Origin: Verrucomicrobiales bacterium
GTDB lineage: Bacteria; Verrucomicrobiota; Verrucomicrobiia; Limisphaerales; SXQI01
Reading direction: 5' to 3'
DNA: 21,283 bases
NCBI GenBank assembly: GCA_005793025.1
Contig: SXQI01000107.1
Location: 1-21,283 of the forward strand
Each line of letters opens with the position of its first letter. The stretch's first letter is position 1. A model generated the notes under the pieces. The model made no database searches. It had not been told where the DNA came from and saw only the letters and a list, made by a program, of their open reading frames with translations. The position numbers were made by a program, and so were the translations under genes. Shown one piece after another: positions 15,252 to 21,283 of this stretch.

Positions 15252-16970
15252 CTAAGGTCGAATGACCTGACTAGGAATTAAACTTGGTTCAACGTGCGAA
15301 CGCCTTCGGTATCGTTTCATTTGAAGGAACGCCTGCGACAATGCTACTGCCCAGAGTGCAGTGCATCCCCATCCAAACACATCACCGTAATCGTGATAAA
15401 AAGTCATGACGCGTTTTTCTCCACTCAAGATAGGAACTGGGACAGTTTTGAAACCGGCACCATAAATATTCGCTGTTGTACCCCAGTAAACTTCGTGCAT
15501 CCGCCCCAAAGGGTCAACCCAACACGTTAACCCGTTGTTGGCGCAAGAGACCACTGGCACTCGGTTTTCCACAGCACGGAACACCGCATGGAAAGCGTGT
15601 TGCCACTGAGCATTGCTTTCGCCGAACCATCCGTCATTGGTAAGATTCAATAAGAAATCAGTGTCCGCGTGGACATATTCCCTCACGGACTGTGGAAAAG
15701 CATCCTCAAAACAGATCATGGGAGAAAGGGAAATACGATGTTTTCCATCCCGACTGGGAGTGTAAAATGAAACGGGTTTCTCCCCGGCGCTGAAACCATT
15801 TTCACCGATTGGAGTTAAATGCCGAAGGAACGGAAACCAATTCAAGAGGGGGATGTATTCCCCAAAAATCACCAAGCGACGTTTACGATAAATACCTTCG
15901 ATCGCCCCACTAGGGTTGATGGCAAAACTGCTGTTGTAGTAGCGAGCGTCTTTGGAGGTGCCACTATCGCCGACATCGGCGTCATCACTCCCCACCACGG
16001 CCCAAGCGTTGTGTTTTCCGAGGAGAGTCTTCACCGCGTTGGCGGTCTCCGGATCATGGCGAAGCATTGTCGGAACGGCAGCCTCGGGCCAGATCAACAG
16101 GTCGGGCTTAGTTGCAAGAGCTAATTCCGAAAGATCAATCAGCTTTTGGAAGCGTGATTTATTTTCTGCCACATCCCAAATCAATGTTTGAGGAATACTG
16201 GGTTGCACCAACGCCAGATTTGCGGTTGTCGTGGGGACACCATCCCTGATCAAAAATTGAAAACCATAGACCACGGCAACCAAAATGCCGCTCATTGGGA
16301 AAATGAGATCAATGAGCCATCCTTTTCGACGATATGGGTGCGCAATTAAAACCGTCGTCGCAGAAATTGCACTCACAGAAAACCACACCACCAAAAATGA
16401 AACTCCATAAACGCCCGTAAGGGATGAGATTTGAATGAGGGGTAAGAACTCGGATTGTGTGATTCCTACTCCCAACCAAGGAAAACCTGAGAGGAATCGT
16501 GCGGTCACCATTTCGTTTCCGACCCAATAAACTGCGACTAGGAAAACCCATGCGATTCGTTGTTTCCACGGAGTTGCCCCGAACCAGATTGCTGTTTCAC
16601 GGTTGAGGCGCGGAGCCAGTGGAGGAGGAGTTTTATTCGGAAAGAAATGCCACGACAACCAAACCCAAAGGCCCGTATAGAGCCCTAAATACAAACTGAG
16701 TGCCAACCAACCTGCCACAGCTCCGACTGGGAACGGGATGTAAAGCAGCCACCGCAGTGCGATTAACGACTGGACAATCCCAGCAACATAACCAAGTCGG
16801 AAGGCCTCTCCGCCAGTCCTACCCATCGCACTGAAAAGTATGATCCCAGGTCCTATCCAAGCTAAACTTGCGAGATGAGATTTTGGGAAGGCCAACCCTA
16901 ACGCGATGCCCCCGCCAGCGGCTAACCACCATCGGTTTGAGAGGAGCGCAACGATTGAGAGCAGTCTCAT
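15252..16970 (-). CDS. lnt: Apolipoprotein N-acyltransferase
   Basis: Integral inner-membrane enzyme that adds the third acyl chain to the N-terminal cysteine of lipoproteins before export to the outer membrane. The N-terminal half (to about residue 240) contains several hydrophobic membrane segments. The nitrilase-like periplasmic domain carries the catalytic triad Glu296 (LIWPEAAVP), Lys363 (YRKRRLVIFGEYIPL) and Cys420 (MICFEDAFPQ). WFGESNAQWQH and CANNGLTCWVDPLG follow. Length from ATG 16970 is 572 residues, somewhat longer than Escherichia coli Lnt. The frame is open upstream to 17036, but that overlaps the VOC gene, so ATG 16970 with a 20-base gap is preferred. Confidence 0.94.
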   Translation of the reverse strand: MRLLSIVALLSNRWWLAAGGGIALGLAFPKSHLASLAWIGPGIILFSAMGRTGGEAFRLGYVAGIVQSLIALRWLLYIPFPVGAVAGWLALSLYLGLYTGLWVWLSWHFFPNKTPPPLAPRLNRETAIWFGATPWKQRIAWVFLVAVYWVGNEMVTARFLSGFPWLGVGITQSEFLPLIQISSLTGVYGVSFLVVWFSVSAISATTVLIAHPYRRKGWLIDLIFPMSGILVAVVYGFQFLIRDGVPTTTANLALVQPSIPQTLIWDVAENKSRFQKLIDLSELALATKPDLLIWPEAAVPTMLRHDPETANAVKTLLGKHNAWAVVGSDDADVGDSGTSKDARYYNSSFAINPSGAIEGIYRKRRLVIFGEYIPLLNWFPFLRHLTPIGENGFSAGEKPVSFYTPSRDGKHRISLSPMICFEDAFPQSVREYVHADTDFLLNLTNDGWFGESNAQWQHAFHAVFRAVENRVPVVSCANNGLTCWVDPLGRMHEVYWGTTANIYGAGFKTVPVPILSGEKRVMTFYHDYGDVFGWGCTALWAVALSQAFLQMKRYRRRSHVEPSLIPSQVIRP

Positions 16971-16990
16971 GCCACAGAAACAAGAGCCAT

Positions 16991-17425
16991 TCAGGTAAGG
17001 GTTCCTCGAGATAGGGGGCTGCCCGTCAGGCTCCATTCAGGGGGACGTTCGACTAAGTGAAGCAGGTTGCCTTCTGGGTCTTGAAAAAACAGAACCCGTC
17101 CTTTTCCGCCCGCCTGCCGGATCGGTTGGTCAAAGATAACTCCGCTTGCCTCCAAAACTTTTTTTGACTCCTCGATCGAGTTCACTCGTAGGGCTAGATG
17201 CCGCCAACCGCCTAGTTTGTTATCAGAGGTTTCAGCCAACGAACTCGTCGAAGGGTAGATCTCGAGGATTTCACCAGCGGGTAACCTGACAAGGAATGCA
17301 GGCGGGAATTGCCCATCAGTCCAGAGTTCGATGGCTCCCATTACTTCGACATACCAACTTCTGAGATCTTCGGGTTTCGTCGCGGCCAAGCCGATGTGTT
17401 CGATTCTGAAATTCAACGTGTTCAT
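16991..17425 (-). CDS. VOC-superfamily protein (glyoxalase/bleomycin resistance fold)
   Basis: Vicinal-oxygen-chelate fold protein of about 144 residues with two paired beta-alpha-beta-beta-beta modules. The first begins RIEHIGLAAT (possible metal His) and contains EILEIYPS. The second begins WRHLALRV (possible metal His) and ends FFQDPEGNLLHLVER (possible metal Glu). This is the metal-site pattern of glyoxalase I, dioxygenases and resistance proteins, so the substrate is unknown. An open frame continues upstream to 17563 in reasonable protein-like sequence, but the classic N-terminus begins at ATG 17425. A start at an intermediate Met is possible. It is the first gene of the minus-strand run with lnt, panB, moaC and mog, separated from lnt by 20 bases. 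Confidence 0.8.
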   Translation of the reverse strand: MNTLNFRIEHIGLAATKPEDLRSWYVEVMGAIELWTDGQFPPAFLVRLPAGEILEIYPSTSSLAETSDNKLGGWRHLALRVNSIEESKKVLEASGVIFDQPIRQAGGKGRVLFFQDPEGNLLHLVERPPEWSLTGSPLSRGTLT

Positions 17426-17592
17426 GCAAGGGTCGATCAGGCTTAGCATCCGTTCGCTGAGGGACTCTACAACGGATCCTGATAAAGCATGAAAGCCGGC
17501 GGGCACTGCGTCAACAATGCGTTGGAGAAAAAACCTAAAAAAACTTGCTAATCCATGCTCCAATCAGGTTCAATTCCCCACTCTTGCGAGAC

Positions 17593-17667
<75 letters not shown>

Positions 17668-17771
17668 TCTTTTTGGCACGCTGATTTTACCCAGTTCACA
17701 CCCGATTGTGAATCCTCCTGATTGCACTGCAATTCAGTCTCGGATATCTGTTGAAGAATCAATACGTGCCT

Positions 17772-18971
17772 ATGATTCGCTTTTTTACCCTGACTTCGAC
17801 TCTCCTATGGTCCATTTCCTGCATGGTGGTTGCAGAGGTCAAGATGTCGTCTTTTCGAGCTCAAGAAATTGATGGGAAAGTCGAAATTGGTTACGGGTTG
17901 GCGATTGCCGATGTGGATGGTGATTCGCGCCTCGACATTCTTTTGGCCGATAAGCGTCAGGTGGTCTGGTATTCCAACCCCGATTGGGCAAGGCATGTCA
18001 TGGCGGAGAATCTCACTGCTCTAGACAATGTTTGCATCGCTGCATCTGATATTGATGGTGACGGCAAAGCTGAAGTCGCCGTGGGCGCAGGTTGGAATCC
18101 AAACGATACCGTCGCTAGCGGAGCTGTTTTTTATTTAGTTCCACCCGCTAACCGTAGGCAGCGTTGGACTCCGATTGAATTGCCGAAAGAACCCACCGTC
18201 CACCGCATGAAATGGGTCAAATCTACGAATGGGTCTTCCCGGTTGGTGGTATTGCCGTTGCATGGACGAGGGAATCAAGGAGGGAAAGGGGAAGGCGTCC
18301 GAATGCTTGCTTACTCCGTCCCGAAGGATCTGCGTCAACCATGGTCCACGGAGGTCTTGGACGCGTCACTCCATATGACTCATAATTTTGAACCGGTCGA
18401 TTGGAATGCCAAAAAGGGTGATGAGTTCTTGGTCGCTGGAAAAGAGGGGGTTTTTCTGATCGAACCCCAGAATGGAAGCTGGGGCCGTAGGGCTCTCGGG
18501 GGAAATCCACCCGGGCAAACGGATTTTATTGGGGCTGGGGAAGTGCGTTCGGGTGTGCTGAAAAATGGGAGACGTTTTTTGGCAACCGTTGAACCAATGC
18601 ATGGGAACCAAGCCTGTATTTATCTCGGGCCTACTTCAACCTCGTCAACTTCGCTTTGGGAGCGAGTCGTGATTGAGAAGGATTTAATCGATGGACACGC
18701 GGTGGCTTGTGGAGACTTCTCAGGTCAAGGTCAGAGCCAAGTGGTGGTCGGTTGGCGCGGAAAAAAGCCAGGGGATTCGGTTGGTGTTCGATTGTTTTGG
18801 AGTGAGGACAACACAGGCCGTGTTTGGAATTCGGTCAATATTGATTCTGGAAAAATGGCGTGTGAGGATTTGGCATTGGGTGATTTAAATGGCGATGGGA
18901 AACTGGATATCATCGCATCTGGTCGAGCCACAAAAAACGTGATCGTTTACTGGAATGAAGGGGCGAGGTGA
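17772..18971 (+). CDS. Exported FG-GAP/VCBS-repeat protein
   Basis: A 399-residue predicted secreted or surface protein. Residues 1-22 look like a signal peptide (MIRFFTLTSTLLWSISCMVVA). A Cys in SISC might be a lipoprotein site, but the lipobox is imperfect. The body has FG-GAP/VCBS-like beta-propeller repeats with calcium-binding loops of the DxDGDxxxD type: DVDGDSRLD (about 47-55), DIDGDGKAE (about 93-101) and DLNGDGKLD (about 377-385). No enzymatic domain is visible. Similar repeat proteins serve in adhesion or carbohydrate-associated surface systems, but no partner genes lie beside it. ATG 17772 is preferred over a TTG at 17751. No clear ribosome-binding site is seen. It follows the tRNA and converges with the RNase gene. 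Confidence 0.8.
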   Translation: MIRFFTLTSTLLWSISCMVVAEVKMSSFRAQEIDGKVEIGYGLAIADVDGDSRLDILLADKRQVVWYSNPDWARHVMAENLTALDNVCIAASDIDGDGKAEVAVGAGWNPNDTVASGAVFYLVPPANRRQRWTPIELPKEPTVHRMKWVKSTNGSSRLVVLPLHGRGNQGGKGEGVRMLAYSVPKDLRQPWSTEVLDASLHMTHNFEPVDWNAKKGDEFLVAGKEGVFLIEPQNGSWGRRALGGNPPGQTDFIGAGEVRSGVLKNGRRFLATVEPMHGNQACIYLGPTSTSSTSLWERVVIEKDLIDGHAVACGDFSGQGQSQVVVGWRGKKPGDSVGVRLFWSEDNTGRVWNSVNIDSGKMACEDLALGDLNGDGKLDIIASGRATKNVIVYWNEGAR

Positions 18972-19008
18972 TAGAGGTCCATCCGGCGCCTTGCTAGGAT
19001 CATTTGAA

Positions 19009-20385
19009 TTAAGCTTCTACCAACACGCCCGGTTGAGGTTGCACGATCTTGATTTTTGGATGCCGTTCGAGAATCGCGTTCTGAAACCACATCCGAGATT
19101 CTTCGGAACCGTGGCCGAGTAAGACGGTCTTCGGATTCACCTGACCCACAAAGTCTAGCAAATCCTCTCGGTTTGCATGAGCAGTGAGGTCGAAGTCTTC
19201 AATCTGACATTGCCTTGTCACCTCGCCGCCAGAGGGACTGAACAAAAATGTTTCCCCGTGCTTTGCGGCTTTCAGCCGGCCACCGGCGGTATCCGGATCT
19301 GCGTACCCGACGAAAAAGATCGCGTGTTTTGGATCGCCTGCCATGCGTAATGCGAGATCGTGTGCCGCAGTTTTATCCGACATCATCCCAGCGGTAACGA
19401 CAAAAATGCGTGGAGTGTTGAGGCGCATTTTCTCTGCTTGTCCTTTTTCCAGAACGATCAGATTCAACGCATCAGTGAGCTTTAAGCCGGTGTGGTTCCG
19501 GTTCGCTCGGTGGGCTTGAAGGTCATAGATCTCAGTGAATACTCGTCCCAACCCTCCGATGTAGATGGGCTGGTTTTGCACCTGACCGGATCTCATCATC
19601 AGCGCAAGTTGAGCGAGAATTTCCTGAGTTCTTCCCAGCGCAAAAACTGGAATCAGGATGCAACCGCGCCGTTGAATAACGCTCTGGATGGCTTTGGCTA
19701 GGCGATCGACTTCGCCTTCGCGGGTAAAACCTAGAGGGGTCATCCGATTCCCCCTTGTGGTTTCCATGATCAGAACATCCGCTCGGACATCGTTGAAACG
19801 CGCTGCTTTGAGCAGGGTCTGATCGCGAAAGCTCACGTCCCCCGTGTAGAAAAGAGTTTCTTTGCTTCCTCGGACCATGATGCCCGCCGATCCAAGAGCA
19901 TGGCCCGCATCATAAAATTCTAAGGTCGGCGAAGCGGCTCCTGCGCGTGTTTTGTTGAAGGCCGCCCATTCGATTTCTCGATTGTAACGAAACCCTTGAA
20001 AGAGGTGCGCGGTTTCATCGATTTCGTCATGGGTGAAGAGAGGATACTCTTGAATTCCCAACTCTTCTTTTTGACGCATCATGACGTTGACGGAATTATG
20101 GAGCACACGTTCCACGAGGAAGTAGCTCAACTCGGTCATCAGCACATGGGCTTTTGGAAAATATCGTTGAGCCATCGGCAATGAACCGACGTGGTCGTGA
20201 TGGCAATGGGAAATAGCGATCGCATCGAGGTCCTCGTTCTTGATTTCCTCGTAGAGAGGCATGCTGGCGTGGCCCTCAAGCTTGGGATGGGTGCCCGCGT
20301 CCATCAACAGTCGATGGCCATCGATTTGCACGAACCACGCGCTCGCACCGATGTCCTGACTGGGATTCAAATTACGAATCTGCAT
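19009..20385 (-). CDS. Beta-CASP metallo-beta-lactamase-fold ribonuclease
   Basis: RNA-processing nuclease of the beta-CASP group in the metallo-beta-lactamase superfamily. Zinc-site motifs are Asp29 (motif 1, LLMDAG), the HCHHDH signature at 60-65 (motif 2), GHALGS at 161-166 (motif 3) and TGD at 181-183 (motif 4). The beta-CASP inserts follow with motif A ETT at 208-210, VFALGRTQE near 248, motif B His403 (LTAHANRE) and motif C His425 (LLGHG). Length is 458 residues. This resembles the CPSF73-like bacterial group more than RNase J, which has a longer C-terminal part. It starts 67 bases after metH ends on the same strand, so co-expression is uncertain. The exact RNA substrate is not known. 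Confidence 0.93.
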   Translation of the reverse strand: MQIRNLNPSQDIGASAWFVQIDGHRLLMDAGTHPKLEGHASMPLYEEIKNEDLDAIAISHCHHDHVGSLPMAQRYFPKAHVLMTELSYFLVERVLHNSVNVMMRQKEELGIQEYPLFTHDEIDETAHLFQGFRYNREIEWAAFNKTRAGAASPTLEFYDAGHALGSAGIMVRGSKETLFYTGDVSFRDQTLLKAARFNDVRADVLIMETTRGNRMTPLGFTREGEVDRLAKAIQSVIQRRGCILIPVFALGRTQEILAQLALMMRSGQVQNQPIYIGGLGRVFTEIYDLQAHRANRNHTGLKLTDALNLIVLEKGQAEKMRLNTPRIFVVTAGMMSDKTAAHDLALRMAGDPKHAIFFVGYADPDTAGGRLKAAKHGETFLFSPSGGEVTRQCQIEDFDLTAHANREDLLDFVGQVNPKTVLLGHGSEESRMWFQNAILERHPKIKIVQPQPGVLVEA

Positions 20386-20430
20386 AGGTCACATTAACGG
20401 AGTTCGACTCTCCCTAGCAACGGTAGGTTG

Positions 20431-20451
20431 AAAATCAAATTATCAGATTTT
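20431..20451 (-). terminator. AT-rich inverted repeat just after metH
   Basis: Plus-strand AAAATC (20431-20436) and GATTTT (20446-20451) form a 6-base inverted repeat with a nine-base loop, beginning two bases after the metH stop on the minus strand. The stem has only one G-C pair and no downstream T run beyond its own TTTT, so any terminator activity is doubtful. Confidence 0.2.
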
Positions 20452-20452
20452 C

Positions 20453-21283
20453 TTAATGAGATGACCCGCAACTGCAGCTAACTGGAGGGGTGTTCACCGT
20501 TTCAGGGTCGTAAAATAAATTCGGTGAAAGCCAACGCTCGATCGTTGGGAGGTCGATTCCCTTTCGTTGGTGGTAGTCTAAAACTTGGTCGCGACCAAGT
20601 TTGCCAACGGCGAAATACTTCGACTCTGGGTGTGCGAAATAAAGTCCACTCACGCTGCTTGCTGGCCACATCGCAAAGCTTTCAGTGAGTTTAATGCCAG
20701 TGTTTTTCTCGACATCAAGGATTTCCCAGATGAGCTGTTTCTCCGTGTGATCCGGACAGGCTGGATAACCTGGGGCAGGTCGGATCCCTCGGTATCGTTC
20801 CCGGATCAAATCATCGTTCGAGAGGGATTCGCTCATGCCGAATCCCCATTCTTCTCGGATTTTTTTATGCAAACATTCAGCCAGAGCTTCCGCTAAACGA
20901 TCTGCGAGTGCCTTGGCCATGATGGAGTTATAATCGTCGTGTTCAGCCTCGAATTCCTTAGCCAACGCATCCACTCCGTGGCCGGTCGTCACGGCGAATA
21001 GTCCGACATGATCCTTCAATCCACTATCCTTTGGGGCGATAAAATCTGCGAGTGCGTGATTATATTCGGACGGTTGCTTCTCCATCTGCTGGCGAAGGGT
21101 ATGCAGCGTTCTCAGCACCGTAGCTCTTGTCTCGTCAGTGTGCAACTCAATGTCATCACCTACGGAATTCGCGGGAAATAAGCCGTAAACTGCGTGGGCC
21201 TGAAACAGGTTCTGTTCGACAATCTGGCTCAGGAGTTGCTGCGCATCATTGAAAAGTTCTTTGGCTTTCGGACCCACTGTCGC
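20453..21283 (-). CDS. metH: Cobalamin-dependent methionine synthase, C-terminal activation domain (partial)
   Basis: The window holds the last about 276 codons of MetH, which transfers methyl from methyltetrahydrofolate to homocysteine via cobalamin. This is the reactivation domain that binds S-adenosylmethionine. The hallmark GIRPAPGYPACPDHTEK is clear, preceded by AVTTGHGVDALAKEFEAEHDDYNS and WGFG. It is followed by ESFAMWPASSVSGLYFAHP and KYFAVGKLGRDQV. The frame runs through the right edge, so the upstream domains lie outside. After the usual LSPNLFYD end, a 15-residue tail ends in SCSCGSSH, a Cys-rich motif not typical of the well-studied MetH. The next gene, on the same strand, is the beta-CASP RNase. 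Confidence 0.96.
   Translation of the reverse strand, partial: ATVGPKAKELFNDAQQLLSQIVEQNLFQAHAVYGLFPANSVGDDIELHTDETRATVLRTLHTLRQQMEKQPSEYNHALADFIAPKDSGLKDHVGLFAVTTGHGVDALAKEFEAEHDDYNSIMAKALADRLAEALAECLHKKIREEWGFGMSESLSNDDLIRERYRGIRPAPGYPACPDHTEKQLIWEILDVEKNTGIKLTESFAMWPASSVSGLYFAHPESKYFAVGKLGRDQVLDYHQRKGIDLPTIERWLSPNLFYDPETVNTPPVSCSCGSSH

Noticed and set aside
17426..17563. In-frame extension upstream of the VOC gene, giving 190 residues
   Set aside because: The family N-terminus begins at ATG 17425 and the extra sequence has no recognisable role; it might be a longer start, but evidence is poor.
20393..20420. T-arm-like element GGAG-TTCGACT-CTCC between metH and the RNase gene, suggesting a tRNA remnant or attachment site
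   Set aside because: No D or anticodon arm precedes it, as the sequence to its left is coding for the RNase N-terminus, and no integrase or repeat is nearby.

Overview
The window is ordinary chromosomal DNA from a Gram-negative-type bacterium with about 50-55% GC. Lipoprotein maturation (lnt) and several exported proteins imply a periplasm. A sensor kinase with a Reg_prop beta-propeller and Y_Y_Y domain, an FG-GAP-repeat exported protein, and mostly Shine-Dalgarno-poor starts suggest Verrucomicrobiota or a related PVC lineage. That placement is inference; no marker in the window proves it. I see no insertion sequence, phage gene, CRISPR array or plasmid function, and no gene-free stretch longer than 300 bases.

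Layout, left to right. (1) 1-2178: end of the F1F0 ATP synthase operon, with the tail of atpG, then atpD, atpC and a clear intrinsic terminator. (2) 2259-5502: a tight plus-strand run of DHH/DHHA1 phosphoesterase, RNase PH, histidine phosphatase and PrmA, mostly RNA and ribosome metabolism. (3) 5503-5846: an intergenic stretch with nested inverted repeats, followed by a small basic ORF. (4) 5878-6915, minus: exported N-acetylmuramoyl-L-alanine amidase. (5) 7014-13504, plus: degenerate receiver protein, HemW-like radical SAM protein, M42-type aminopeptidase, 1023+ residue periplasmic-sensing histidine kinase, and a response regulator with a DeoR-like helix-turn-helix. The first four genes are joined by overlapping stop and start codons. 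(6) 17425 down to 13531, minus: VOC-fold protein, lnt, panB, moaC and mog, closely packed. (7) 17593-17667: tRNA-Lys(CTT) with encoded CCA. (8) 17772-18971, plus: FG-GAP exported protein. (9) 21283 down to 19009, minus: the C-terminal part of cobalamin-dependent methionine synthase (metH), then a beta-CASP metallo-beta-lactamase-fold RNase.

Most of the window is housekeeping. The part most likely to hold something undescribed is the 7014-13504 cluster. There a propeller-type kinase and an atypical response regulator are joined to a metallopeptidase, a HemW-like protein and a degenerate receiver. A second candidate is the possible structured RNA at 5541-5644. Both are hypotheses built from reading the sequence by eye.
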